Below the pieces are notes generated by a model. The model made no database searches and was not told the DNA's origin. It saw nothing but the letters and a program-made list of their open reading frames with translations. A stretch of 64,000 nt of DNA from Alternaria dauci (Eukaryota > Ascomycota > Dothideomycetes > Pleosporales > Pleosporaceae): assembly GCF_042100115.1 (NCBI RefSeq), contig NC_091278.1:1364001-1428000 (forward strand). Direction: 5' to 3'. Made by a program: the position numbers and the translations under genes. Below, piece after piece: positions 24,001-37,022 of this stretch. Numbering within the stretch: the stretch's first letter is position 1; the number at the start of each line of letters is the position of its first letter.

Positions 24001-27000
24001 GGCCATTGCAACAAGACGCATAGAAGAGATGGAGTCACCACCGAGACGAACAAAGCTGTCGTCGATGCCTACTGCCGAGGATGGCAGGCTCAATACCGAG
24101 CATACCGCCTTGTGAATCTTCTTCTCCGCTTCTGTGGTAGGCTTCTTCTTGTTTGCGATACTCGTGAGTCGATACATAGCCATCGTCTCGCGGCTGAGGT
24201 TCTGTACTAAGCTGCGCAGGCGATTGCGGTCCAGCTTGCCTGCCGAAGTCCAAGGCAGTTTCGTGACAGGTATGAAAACGGTGGGTATCATGTACGACGG
24301 CAGTGAGCCAGCCAGACCATTCTCAGTGTTCTTGCACATGTCACGGAGCTCGTCGCTGAGCGGAAGAAGTAAATCGTCGGCAGCTGGCAAGTCGGTCGAA
24401 GCAGGTTGTACGATTTGCTCTCCATCGACGGGCTGATCTTGAACAACGGCAAAGAACACCGCCAAGGCCTTCGCAGAGCTGCGGTTCGAAGGGGCGACTA
24501 GCTCCACTGCGGATTGTACACGCTCGGGAAAGTTCTTCCCTACATGGAACTCGATCTCACCAAGCTCGATTCGCTGGCCGTTAAGCTTGATCTGGGTGTC
24601 CTTACGTCCAATGTAGTTGACCGAACCATCTGTATTGTAGCGGACAAGATCGCCAGTCTTGTACATGCGAGCAGTTTCGAAAGCATTGCTGCTGGAGGAG
24701 ATGGTCTTGGCCCAGGCTGGATCGTTGATGAAAGCCTTAGCAGTCTTGACTTCGTCATTCAAATACCCGCGAGCAACGGTAGGTCCTTCGATGACGAGCT
24801 CGCCTACACTGCCGACAGGCATGAGCTTGTCGTGATCTCGTGGATGCACGATCCAGAGTCGACACCCGCTTCCTGTACCGATGGTACCAGGCTCAGAAAC
24901 GATGAGCTTGTGATCCAGGGTGGACTTGTAAGCGGTAGCAGCTACAACTGAGCACTCCGTGGGTCCGTACGCTGTTAAGGGTTAGTATATCGCCTCACAA
25001 AGGACAAAGACGTCCTTGCATACCATTAATGAAACAAGTGCTGGTTCCCCACTTCTTGAGGATGGGCCCGGGAAGCGCTTCGCCTCCAGAAACGAGCGTC
25101 TTCAGGCCCGGGACGCGCTCTGGTTCGATAGTTGCCAGTACGGATGGAGTCAACAGCGACCAGTTGACTCTGAGCTTACGGATGGCGCCGGCAGCGTTGT
25201 TCATGCGATCGTCTTCCGTTGGCACACACACCGTGGCTCCCACAGTCAATGCAGAGAGGATCTCAATGCAACTGGCATCGAAAGTGTACGAAGCAAACTG
25301 GAAGGTGCGCGACGTTGCGTTGATGTTCATGCGACGAGTGAAGGCCGCTGCACTTGTACAAAATGCTTGATGGGGAATGATGGTTCCTTTCGGTTTGCCG
25401 GTAGTACCTGAGGTGAACAGGCAGTACGCTGCGTTGTCGGGAGTTGCTGTAGAGCGTGGCTTGCTGGATATCGGTACTGCTAGCTTTCTGATTGATCGCT
25501 GATCGACTATCACGGCTGTCTTGGCGACCTCATTTGCTTTGGTGTGGTAACCGCGCGAGCATAACACCACCGAGGCGCCGACATCCTCGATGAGTTCGCG
25601 AAGTCTGGTTTGCGGATGCTTGGGGTCAAGCGGTACGTATGCACCACCTGCCTTCATGATTGCAATCATACTGACAATGGCATATGAAGATTTCTCGAAC
25701 AGGATAGGAACGAAAGTCTCGGTGGTGACACCGATAGACTGCAGATGAACAGCTAGCTGATTGGTAATCTTGTCGAAGTCTTGGTAGGTGAATGTTCCGT
25801 CCCAGCTTTCTACTGCCTTTGTCGTACGTGGCCTGGCAAGTGCTTGGTCGTGAATGACATCGTGCACGCAACGGCGGATGGGCGAGGGAAGCTGTGTGTT
25901 CCATTCCATGATTTGATGAAGGCTGCTTTCTGTGAAGACGTTCAGCTTGCCGACAGTAAGCTCACTGGTACTGCAAGCGACGATGCTATCCAAGATCTTC
26001 TTAAAAGTTTCTGCCATGTTCTGCGCTTGAGATGGAAGGATCCTATCTTTTGAATAGCCGAAATCAACCGTGATATTCTGATCGGTGACATCCGCATTGA
26101 CTGTAACGATGTATTCACCAGAATCTTCGGCTTCCATATCCTCATATATGAGAGCGGTCTCCTCTGGGTCGCTTGACAGGGTGCGTCTCTGGAAAGTGAA
26201 AGCCGTGTTGAACAACGAAGGAAGCTGCAGTGCATGTTGGATGTCGGCAAGAGAGCACCCTTGATGTGACAGAGCCTCTGTAGAACCTGTCTGAAGAGCT
26301 TCGAGGAGCTGAGCAATGGTGGTTTCATCTGAGAAGGACAGGCGCGAGACAACCATGTTGACGAAGCAGCCCACCGCCTCCTCAATGTTGCTTACGGGAA
26401 TATCGCGGCCGGAGGCAATTAAACCGAATGACACATCGAATGTACCAACGTAGTAATGCAGTGTAAGAGCCCATGTAAGCTGGAGCACATTCGAAAGAGT
26501 GACGCCGTTGTGCTTGCAAAAGTCCTGGACACGACTTGTGCTGCCTAGCTCTATGTCGACGGAGCCGGATTCTAGGGGGCTCGGTTTACCATCGTTTAGG
26601 GTGGGAAAGAAGCAGGGCTCAATGCCGGAGAGACGCGTCTTCCAGTAAGCAAGGTCAGCGTCGCCGGATCTGGATAGCAAGTAACCGATGTAGTCAGAAT
26701 AAAGAGGACCCGCATCAGCTCGGGTCAATTTCCGTTCGTATGCACGAGCCAGATCAGCGAGCAGATTGGAGACTGAGGTACCATCATTGATGACATGGCT
26801 AAGCTCGAGCTTGAACCATACCTTGCCAGTCTTTGTTCTGCAGATGCTCATACGATGAGGCGGTACAGCTTCTCGGCAGTCGATCGAAGGTTGATCTCGC
26901 AGAAGATTGGCAGCTTGGCTGTCATCGCAGTCGGCCAGAAATTGGACTCTGCCAGCTTTCTCTTTGACTACTATTTGATCCTTAGACCCATCCTTTGCAA

Positions 27001-30000
27001 GGCTGTCGACAAAGATGGTACGCAAAGCTTGGTGGCGGTGTACCACAACTTGCCATGCTTCGGCGAGACAGCGTGGGTCTATAGGGTTGCCGTCCGCAGA
27101 TTGCACTTGCGAGACAGTGTGATAGGTGTAGAGCTCGGGACTTCGTGCCTGTGTATGGAGCAGACCCTGCTGCATCGGAGATGCTGGGAATATGTCCTCC
27201 ACGTCGGCGAGCTTGACTCCAGCTGGAAGAACCGTCGAAAGCCTCGATGTACCGTTGTAGAGGAGAGGCAGGTGCTTGAAGTTGCTGAGGCTTCGTTCCT
27301 GTCGTACTTGTAGAAGCTCCTCCACGGCGTCCACGAGTGTCTGACGACACTGTGTAACCCAGGCACGGATCTTGTTTTGCCGTCGCATGTTGCGATTCCA
27401 TCCAAAAGAGAGCTTGATCGCGCCCTGAGATACGGCTGCCGTGATGTCGAAAAGCGCAAGGCGAGGCACGTCTTTACCAACCTCGCAGGAGTCCACATCC
27501 TCGAGCGCAGTGAACAGCCCATCTTTGGTATCTTGGCCTTGAAGTCTGCCGACGTAGTTGAAGACAGCTTCCGCTGGCCAGTGGCTGGAAAATCGTGTCT
27601 GTCCTTCCTCAGTCAGATTTCGGTAAGCGAAGTAAGGACGTCCTTTGTCTGGGGTTCGGTTTCTGAAGTCCCTAACCCAACGAATGGTGCTGATCATATC
27701 TGTCGCCTCATCTAGGGGTACGGGAAGATGGATAGGCGTGACAGTAGAAAACCAGCCGATTGTGCGAGATAGGTCTTGGTGATTGTTGAAAGTTTCACGG
27801 CCGTGGCCCTCGTTGTGTATCGTAATGGTACGCCTGTCGGGAAAGATCTTGCGGAAAGACTCGAAGAGGCCGGCGATCAGGATATCGAGTGTCTCAGTAG
27901 CCAAAGCGTCCTGTGCACCGAGGAGAAGCATAGTGTCACGAGTAGACAGCTGCAGATCTTCTTCCACTACATCTCCGTTGAGGTTGGGTTGACCCTCCAT
28001 CCCCCAGTAATCGAGATCTGCCGGTGCAATGTCACCAGCTGGGAACACTCTCTTGCCACTCTCCTGCTTGGCCTGAAGCGACTGCTGCTGCAACCACATG
28101 TGATAGGGCATGCTTTGGGCCCCTGGTTGTAGACCCTGAAGCAGACCCTGGAGATCTTCGAGGAGGATACCCCAAGACACCACGTCAATGATTAGATGAT
28201 GAGCAACAAGAGCTATAGCCTGAGAGAATGTTTCATCAACGTCGAATAACTCGATAGCAAATGTCGGGCCTTTGGTAATGTCCAGGGTCGCCTGGCTGTG
28301 GTCGATGATGGGCTGCAAGGTAGCATCATCGCCTGCTTGGACGTGATGGTGACGAAGTCTGAACGAGCTTGGGACGTCCTTCTCAACTCGCTGCTTCCAC
28401 GCACCTGCCTCGTTCTTGGAGAACCGCCCCCGAAGCATAGGATGAGTTTTGGTGAGAACCGTCAGTGCTGATCGAAGTTCTTCGACTTCGACGTTTCTTG
28501 AGAGACGGAACAGCTCAGTCTGGTTGAAGTAGTTGTGCTTTTCGCCCACAGTATCGAAAAAGACTTTCTGAATTGGCGAAAGATCGAAAGGCAACTCGTA
28601 TTCCGTGGCTTCAGGCGTCACTTGTGAGCTCTGGGAGAGATCAACTGTGGAGGCCATGGCCGAGATGGATTTGGAGCGGATGATGTCCTGTACGCTTATC
28701 GGGAATCCTTGCGCTCGGCATTGCGATGAGACTTGCATCGCGGCAATCGAGTCACCACCGAGATGCAGAAACGACTGGTTCAGACGCACATCAGCGATGG
28801 ACAGGTTCAGAACCTTGGCGAAAATCGCTTGTAGCTTCTTCTCGATATCACTCCCATTGTCGACTTCAGCATCATCTGTTCCCATAGCTGAGATCAGCCG
28901 ATATGTAGGCTGGTCCATGTCTTCAATCCATTGGAGTAAACGCCTCCGATCCATCTTCCCGGAAGGCATCAACGGGAACCGCTCGACAGCGATCCACAGA
29001 GAGGGTATCATGTACGCAGGTAGGCGCTCGCAGAGACCATCTCGAACGGTGGCAATGTTCGGCGATGCGCTTTCTTGCGGCAGAATTCGCAATGGGCTGT
29101 CGGTTTCTGTTGTCGTTACCGGCATGTTTCGGAGCGCAATGATGGCGACTAAACGCTTCGCGCAGGGTCCAGTCGCAGGCACCGAGGCCAGAGCGCTTTG
29201 CACCATGTGATCGTCCAAAAGGTTATGCTCGACTTCGGACAACTCCAATCGTTGGCCTCGGACCTTGGTTTGTAAATCTTTGCGGCCGAGATACAGCATC
29301 GTTCCGTCCTCGTTATACTTGACCAGGTCTCCGGTCTTGTAAATTCGTACAGGTGCAAAGACATCGTCACCCATAAAGCCTGCAGACCACTTCACATGTT
29401 CCACGAAGACTTGGGCTGTCTTTTCCGGGTTGTTCAGATAACCAGCTCCGACAGCACCACCTTCAAGCAAGAGCTCGCCAATGGCACCGACTGGCGCAAG
29501 AGCATGATGGTTATTCCTCGATACGATCCAGCCTCGCGCAGTGACAGCTCTACCCAAATTGTTGGGTCTCATGTGAGGCGTCATGATGTTGGTAGTCGCC
29601 AGAGCAGCGCATTCGGTCGGCCCGTAGCCATTGCCGAGATTGACTTTGCCTGCCCAAGTGGATAGATCCTGTTGAGACATGGCTTCTCCAACAAGGATCA
29701 AGGTCTCGAGCTTGGGTACTTCAGACGGCAAGATCATGCGAACGACTGACGGGGTGAGAGTAGCCCAGTTGACATTGAATTTGTTGATAACCCCAACAAG
29801 ATCGTTTGTACGAGAAGCCTGGTCAGGCACACATACAGTCCCGCCCTGCATGAGCGTGCTGAATATTTCGATCAGACAAGCATCGAATGTGTAGGAAGCG
29901 AATTGCAGTACTCTGGATGCTTCGGAAATCTTCAGCCCTGGAGAAAATGCCGTGGAACTGGTGACCCAGTGAGTGTGATTTATCACGGCGCCCTTTGGTT

Positions 30001-33000
30001 TGCCGGTGGATCCAGAAGTGTAGAACGCGTAAGCAGGAGAGTCGCTGTGTACAGAAGGAAGACTGGGCAGGCGACCAGTGACAGTTTCAGTAGCTTGCCG
30101 GTCTACCACCAGAGTACTGCATGGTATGGATTGGCAGAGCTTCTGATACTGTGGGGCACAAAGGATAAGACTGGCATTGTTGTCGGAGACGATCTCACGA
30201 AGACGTAGTATAGGTGCTTCGAAGTCCAAGGGAACAAATGCCGCTCCTGCTTTGAGTACAGCGATGATGGCCACGATCGTCCATCCTGACTTGTCGAAGC
30301 AGAGGGGAACAAATTGTTTCGGCTTTACACCAAGATGGATCAACCGATACGCGAGCGCAGATGATCGCTCATCAAGCTCGCGGTATGACATGACACCAGT
30401 ATCCCAAGCATCAATGGCTGGTGAGGTGGGGCGAAGTGCGGTCTGGTCCTCCGCAATGACACTATGGATGCATCTAGGGATGACTGGCACGGGCTTGCTG
30501 TTCCAGGACGTGATTGTCTTGCTGTCCGCCGGGTTGACCAGATCAAGGTCCGCCAAGCTTCGCACAATGTTGTCGATGCCGTTCAACTGGGTGAGAATGA
30601 AATCGAATTGTTGGACCATGCGCTGAGCAAGCCATTGCTCGACAACGCGGTCGTCGAACAAGGCTTCAACTTGTACACCAGTCGCATTGACCTTGCAGTT
30701 GAAGACGAACGCATAACTGAAGAAGTCAGTCCCGATGGTGTTGGCGCTTACCATGTTCCACAGCGGGCTCTCGGCGTCGAAATCGTCGCCCGCTTCAATG
30801 CCCAAGAAACTTTGGAAGTCACAAGCTACTGCAGTCTCGGAGCTGAGTTTGCTGATGTGTTGCAGACCTGCAAACTGATACGGAAGCGAGAGTGAGGACT
30901 GTTTTTGAGTTTCCTTGAGATACTCGTGAACTGTCAAAGTGCGGTTGAGTCGTAACCGGACAGGTGCAGTTGTGATGGTGGGACCAATGATGGACTCAAT
31001 CCCAGGAACAGAAGCCTCACGGCCACTGTTAGTCTCGCCCCAGATCACGTCATCTGAACCCGAGTAGGTTGCGAGGAGAATGCCCCATGCTGCACGGATC
31101 ATGGAAGGAACGGTAACCTCTAGGCCTGGATTGCGTGTGAGCTGCACAGAGTGGAGCAGCTGACCGTTGGCTTCCACACGGTGATCTGGAGATGGCAGCT
31201 GAGGGAACTGTGCAGCCGTGACATTGTCGAGTTGCGAGAGCCAGAATGCATCCGACTGCTTCTGGTCTAGACTGGAGATGTATTTCACGAAGCGCGAGTA
31301 GGGCACGGTGGCGGGAATGCTAGACATCTCGCTGCGGTAGTGAGTCTCGACTTTCCGAAACAACGCCGTCCAGCTCCAACCGTCGTAAACAGCATGATGG
31401 GCAGTCCACACAAAGAACATGGAGTCGGTATTTTCACCCACGAGGGTGAATGTTGTCAAAGGCGCGCCGTTCTTGACAGGAAGCTGCCTAGTGGTCTCGT
31501 TGACATCTTTGATATCCGGGAGGGACTGCCACTTGATGTCTTCGCGGACCACTACCTGCAGAAAGCCATACTCCTCGGAGTACACGATACGAGTGCGCAG
31601 AGTCGCCTCGATAGCGACAACAGCTTTCCAGGCCTCTTTGAAGCGCGGAATGTCGATATCAGCTGGCAAGCGGTAGATGGGCTGCACAACATAGGTTCCA
31701 GGGTCCTTGTTGGTAAGCATGACGAGACCCTCCTGGAGTTTGCTGCATGGGTAGATGTCTTCGATGGAGTCGGTAGAAACGCCACATTCAGATGCAGCCA
31801 GCGCTACGATAGCCTGGCGGGAGGACGCAGGAAGCATTTCCATGGGTAGGGTGTCCGCTTCTGGCTTCGCGGCGTCATCGAATGACAGTATGGTCGCAGT
31901 GGCAGCCATATCCTGCAACTTGGGGTGAGCGAAAACATTGGCGACGTTCAGCATCACGCCGTCTTTCCTCGCTGCTGTGACGAGCTTCATGGCGCTGATG
32001 GAGTCACCACCAAGGCGGAAGAATGAATCCTCTGCGCCTACTGCGTCTGCATCGATCTTCAGCACCGACGCCCAGAGACGCGCCAACATGACTTCAGCGT
32101 CGCCAGCAGGCGCGCGGCCGCTCTTGCCGGCTAGGCGGAACGGCGTGAGGTGGGACTCAGGAAGAGCAGCCGCCAGGGCGCGTAGCACCTTCCTGTCGAG
32201 TTTACCCGATGTCGTCATGGGCATGCGAGTGACTGGTATGAACATGGAAGGCACATAGTAGACGGGCAGCGCATTCGCGAGTGCAATCTCGACCTTCTTT
32301 GCCACTGTCCGTACCGACTCGCTCATCTCGCAGATGGCAGCTGGATTGTCGTCCTCTGACAGGCACATGAAGGCCACGAGTGCCTTGGTCTTGTTGCTGT
32401 CGTTGAACTTGACTAGCTCGACCGCCGATTTGGCGCCAGCAGGTAGGTTCAGCTTCAGGTGGTGTTCAATCTCGCCCAGCTCTATGCGTTGTCCGTGCAG
32501 TTTGACTTGGGAGTCCTTTCTGCCCAGGTAGATCATATCGCCATCGGAGGTGTATTGTACAAGATCACCGGTGCAGTAGAACCGGCGTCCTGTTGGACCC
32601 ATGACACGAGCCCACTCAGGATCCATGATGAATGCAGCATGTGTCTTCCCAGCGTCGTTGAGATACCCGCGGCTGAGAATAGGACCCTCCAGAATCAATT
32701 CTCCCTTGCACCCAATAGGCATCAGGCGGTCACGGTTTTCAGCATCAACGACCCATCCAACACAGCCGATTGCCTTGCCGATATTGGTGGCCTCACCGCG
32801 GCCGTCACTGAAGTCTTTGAAGGCTGAGTTGATAGATGCCTCACTGGGTCCATACATTCCGACTAGGTGAACATGCTGACTCCAAAGCTCGATTAGCGCT
32901 TTCGTAAGAGGCTCTGCACCAAGGCAAAGGCTCTTGATCGAAGGTACTTGCGCCGGCGTAAGAAGTGCTGCGACGGTTGGGGTGAGATCCATCTTGTTCG

Positions 33001-36000
33001 CCTTCAACCTCGCAATTGCACCTGGAAGATCGTTGACACGATCGGCCTCGGAGGGTACGCATACACAGCCACCTCGCTGAAGAGTAGTGAACATTTCTTC
33101 CAGTGAGTTGTCGAATGTGTACGAAGCGAATTGAAGCATGCGCGAGTCTCGGTTGATGCCGAATTTAGAACCGTGGGCCTCTGCACTGGTAGCTATGGCC
33201 GAATGCTCGAGCACAACACCCTTTGGTCGCCCAGTGCTTCCACTCGTGAAGATAACAAAGACGGGGTTGTGAGGCCTGACACTGAGGCAGGCAGGGCCAT
33301 CGACTGTAGGCAAACTTTCCAGAAATGCGGCGTCTACCACGATCACGTTGGACACGAGCCCGTCGAACTTCTCTGCACGTGTGGAAGTGGTCAGCACCAC
33401 TTGAGCTGCAGCATCTTCGAGGCGGGTCTGCAGCGCCGGAGCAGGGTGCGCTGCATCAAGTGGTACAGCGGCCCCGCCTGCTTTGAGAACAGAGAGCATA
33501 GCAATGATCGCGAAGGCACTCTTGTCGAAACAAGTGGGTACGAAAACCTCAGGTCCGACACCGAGCTGAACCAAATGATGTGATAAACGATCAGTGACAG
33601 CTCTTAGCTGGCCGTACGCGTACTCGCCATCATGTGCGCATATTGCTGGTGCTTCTGGCTGGCACTCTGCCCATCGCGTAAATATGTCGTGCACGCACTC
33701 ATTGATGGTTGGGGGCATAACGTTCCATTGTTGTAGTTGTTGCAGATGCCTTGGGCTAACATGATCCAGGGCTGAGATGCGGCGCTTGGCATTGAAGACA
33801 ATGTTCTCAAGAGCCCGCACGAGTGTGTTGGCAACGTTCCTGGCCTGTACGGCAGTGAGGTGATCCGTCCAATAATCGAGATCCACAGCCGCAGCATCAT
33901 CTCCGACCTCGATGTTAACGCTGACTGGGTACCTATGCAACACGTCAGTGATGATCCTAGAATGGTTCTGGAAGTGCTTCGTCGTAAGGAAATAACTCAC
34001 TCAGTTGGGTCATAGATTGGGCGAACCTCCCGAAGATGAACATCCTCTTCCCTGCAGCCCTGTTCCTGCGGGAGACGACGATACGAAAGGGCGGTATTGA
34101 AGAGACTGGCGCCAGATAGCTCAAGCACGTGCTGGACATCAGGTAACGCTATGTGACGATGTGGCAAGGCCTCCATATAGTCTCTCTGTACGTCTTGAAG
34201 GATGTCTAGGAGACATCGAGACCCGTCCGACAGATTCACGCGGCAGACGAGTGTGTTGATTAGCGGGCCAACAATCCTTTCTACCCCATGGACTTCTTCC
34301 GCGTCACGCGCGGACGTTAGATAGCCAAACGTGACATCACTACTGCCAATGTAGCAGCTGAGTGTCAGTGCCCATGCAGTATGGAAGACGTTCGATAGGG
34401 TGATACCGTTAGTGTTGCAGAAATGCTGCAAGTCGGCCAGACTGATACTGGTGAGATCGAGGCGGATGGTAACGAGCTCCTTTGTCACAGTTTGACCAAG
34501 TCCGTCGTCAAGTGTCGGGAAAGAGCAGACTTCACTCCCCCGAAGGTAAGACTTCCAGAATTCAAGACTAGACTCCTCAGGCTGTTTCGCTAGCCATGCG
34601 ATGTATGCACTGTATGGAGTGCCGTCGAGGAGAGGTTGTCTTGCACATGCCTTCCTGAGTTCTTCGGCTAGGAGACTCATAGAATGACCGTCCATGATGG
34701 CATGGCTTATGTCCAGCGAACAGTAGGTTCTCTGATCGGCCGTCGTACAAATGGTGAAACGGTGGTTCGGGCATCGGCCGTGGTTGTAACTGACGGAGCG
34801 TTGTTCTTCGATCAGTCTTATAGCATCTGTCTCATCTGATGCCTCAAGGTACAAAATGTTGGCGTCGACTTGCTTGAGGACGACCTGGTTGTAAAGACCC
34901 TTCGCGCCCACATTCTCGGTGAAGACTGTGCGCAATGCTGGATGCCGGTCAACTACTCGTTGCCAAGCACCAGCAACTACCTCTGGCGAGATCTGTCCGT
35001 TCAACGCCGCGACCTCATGGAGGGTAGCCGCAGCATAAAATCCGGCGTCTTTGCTCTGCGACAGTAGCAGCCCCTCTTGCATCCTTGAGCAAGGATAGAT
35101 ATCCTCTACGTCAGTGTCCAGGATACCCTTGGCCGAGAGGCTGTCAACCATGGTGGTGAAGCTTTCATCTGTCAATGAAAGGAGTGGGAAGTCACTCAGC
35201 GTCGGCTTGGGGTCGAGAAGTACAAGGCCCCGGATCATGTTGGATATAGTGTCCTGGCATTGCGAGACCCATTGCTGGATGAGCGGCTGATGCTTCATGT
35301 GCCGATTGAAGGTAAAGGCAACCTTGAGATGCCCTTTGAAAACAAAAGCAGAGATTTCGAAGAGACCCCATCGGCATGTTTCGTGGCCAAAGTCGGATGT
35401 GCCACCAGCCTTGCCAGTCTCACCGGCCATGGTGCCTGATGGCTGGAGGAGAGCGTCCGCCCTTTCGAGTTGCTATCGAAGACGTCAGTGGATGATTTTG
35501 TAGCAAGCTTTCACGCGACATACCTGGTACTGGCCGAGATAGTTGAACAAGATCTCCATGGGCCAATGTGTATCAAAGTTTTCACGGCCGTCCTCGGTAA
35601 GACATCGCCTAGCAAAATATGGTCGTCCATTACCAGGGATTCTGCGTTTGAAATCCTTGATCTTGCGGACAGTATCCGTGGGATCTTTCGATGGCGACAC
35701 GAGGATTGGAGACACTGGCGTACTGTTAGCGTATGCCAAACCGAGCATCACAGAGCGATCTAAATCGAGAAGCAAAGTCCGCATGATGCCGACAGAGTGT
35801 ACTTACGCGCCGTGAACCACCCGACAGTTCGGGTGATGTCAATGTCTGAGTCCCATGGTTCGCGCCCATGTCCCTCGTTGAAGATAGCAGGTACAGGCCT
35901 GTCGGTAAAGACATGTGACCATGACTGAATCAAAGATGCAAGCAAGACTTCGACCGGCTCAGTTCTGTACGCAGTATGACAGTTGGTCAGGAAAGCGGCA

Positions 36001-37022
36001 CTGAGGTCCTTGTCTAGCTCAAAACTGGCATGGCTAGCATTGCCGTACGTGTTATCTTGATGCTGAATGCCCCAATATGCAAAGTCCATTGGGGGAACAT
36101 CAACAGCTGGGAGGACTTCATCCAGCTCGAGAGACTCGGCATGGTCACGTTGCAGCTCGGCCCACTTCTGGAACGGAAGGGCAGGTGCAAGTAGTTGTCC
36201 ACCTTTGAGGATCTCTTCGAGCTCTTCGAGCAGCAACCTCCACGTGACGAGATCAACTACGAGATGATGGCCAGTCAGGAATGCATACTGCTCCTCACCA
36301 AAGTCGAAGAAGTCAGCAGCGAACAATGGACCAGCCACATGATCAAAGCATTGCTGCGAGTCCGCGATCTGAGTGTCAATCTGAGCTTGTGATGTCACAA
36401 TCAAATGACGAAAGCGATAAGAGCCGTCAATATCGTCTAGGATTATAGTCAGCAACAAGCGAGCAATCTAAATCCCCTGGCAGGGTATTATACAACGATG
36501 AGGGGATCGGAACTCCAACGGGTATATGGTTATGCAGGCTGACTTACTTGTGAGACGTTGTTGCCATCCATGTTCAGGCGAGTGGGTGAACCTCGCTCGC
36601 AGCATAGAGTGGCGTGTCACGAGTTGTTGCACTGCGGATTGGAAATCGCCGGCATCGGTCTTGCGCGCCACTCGGAGATAAAAGGATTGGTTGAAATGGC
36701 CGTTTGTGTTCGGACGTTTGAAAAAGAGAGACTGAATAGGCGAGAGCTCGAAATCCTCGTCAAAGTATTCCTCGTGGTCGTAGGCTGAGTTCCCGACTTC
36801 CTTGACCGCAGTGGATAATTGCGTGATGGACTTGCTTCGTAAGACCTCTTGGACGCCAAGGCTCATGCCCTCTTTTCGACATTGACCCACAACCTGCATA
36901 GCAGAGATGGAGTCTCCTCCTATGGATAGGAAGGACTGGTCAAGAGGAACATGGGGTAAGTTGAGCACATGAGCCCAGATAGCTTGCAGGCTCTCTTCGA
37001 CATTACTGACTGTTGATGACAT
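15027..37022 (-). CDS. Four-A-domain non-ribosomal peptide synthetase, NPS4/AbNPS2/Pes1-like
   Basis: A multimodular NRPS on the minus strand in seven exons: 37022-36548, 36436-35807, 35714-35524, 35472-34001, 33932-25024, 24971-20820 and 20770-15027. The exons sum to 21,573 nt, giving 7,190 residues, and every junction restores a conserved motif in frame. The domain order is T-E-C-A-T-C-A-T-E-C-A-T-C-A-T-E-C-T-C-T. Phosphopantetheine serines include Ser38, Ser1567, Ser2651, Ser4206, Ser5282 and Ser6432; the last T has GGDI (Ile7097) instead. The E domains keep HHxxxD (about 215-220 in E1, 5460-5465 in E3), and the second His is kept in all C domains. Four A domains with E after T2 and T4 suggest a tetrapeptide with D residues at positions 2 and 4. 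There is no thioesterase or reductase. Length and layout resemble Alternaria AbNPS2, Cochliobolus NPS4 and Aspergillus Pes1, linked to the conidial wall, hydrophobicity and stress; orthology is inferred from memory of that family. The start ATG directly precedes the first T domain. Confidence 0.95.
15180..19195 (-). other. NRPS A-less C-T-C-T tail with disordered linkers
   Basis: After E3 comes C5 (NHAVIDGGS), then a linker of about 150 residues rich in Ser, Pro, Thr and Arg where an A domain would normally sit (about 17,450-17,900). T5 follows (QLGGDS, Ser6432), then a second low-complexity linker, C6 (SHAQYDG) and a final carrier-like domain with LGGDIMG in place of LGGDSxx. The chain ends with a Lys/Arg-rich tail. 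With no thioesterase, release by a terminal condensation-type domain is the likeliest route (inference from fungal NRPS practice). Confidence 0.85.
20985..22525 (-). other. NRPS adenylation domain A4
   Basis: Motifs FTSGSTGLPKG, FLFDVSVGE, NGYGPTE and AKLDRK are present. The hand-derived code is D-V-G-F-V-G-G-V-F-K. It is followed by T4, whose GGDS lies directly after the intron 20,771-20,819, and by the third E domain. Confidence 0.85.
24210..25875 (-). other. NRPS adenylation domain A3, split by an intron
   Basis: Motifs FTSGTTGKPKG, FASYTFDASC, AYGPTE and GKLDRN are present. The 52-bp intron at 24,972-25,023 falls just before the YGPTE motif, and splicing yields FINAYGPTECS, which confirms the junction. 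The hand-derived code is D-A-I-L-V-G-A-V-V-K, a hydrophobic pocket. A C-type domain following E precedes it. Confidence 0.85.
28930..30475 (-). other. NRPS adenylation domain A2
   Basis: Motifs YTSGSTGKPKG, FASYTFD, NGYGPTE and GKMDRR are intact. The hand-derived specificity code is D-A-I-T-I-V-G-A-L-K, a hydrophobic pocket. The downstream T and E domains imply that this residue is epimerized. Confidence 0.85.
32170..33703 (-). other. NRPS adenylation domain A1
   Basis: Core motifs FTSGSTGRPKG (about residues 1151-1161), YGPSE and a C-terminal GKLDRK are all present, so it should be active. Aligning the specificity positions to GrsA PheA by hand gives D-N-E-D-C-G-M-I-N-K. This differs strongly from the other three A domains and includes an acidic residue in the pocket (Glu at 239, Asp at 278). 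The substrate is not assignable; an amine-bearing substrate is a guess. Confidence 0.85.
35220..37022 (-). other. NRPS N-terminal T-E unit without an A domain
   Basis: The protein opens with a carrier domain (SIGGDS, Ser38) followed by an epimerization-type domain. The latter has HHLVVDLVTW at about 215, a FNEGHGRE block, VGWFT and FNYLGQ. It spans four exons (introns 36,437-36,547, 35,715-35,806 and 35,473-35,523). No adenylation domain precedes the carrier, and none is readable upstream to 40.8 kb. The carrier must be loaded in trans or by a downstream A domain, or be a relic. Confidence 0.88.

Noticed and set aside
15027..37022. Many plus-strand frames of 60-240 codons opposite the NRPS
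   Set aside because: They are antisense shadows of a GC-balanced coding strand; none shows domain motifs.
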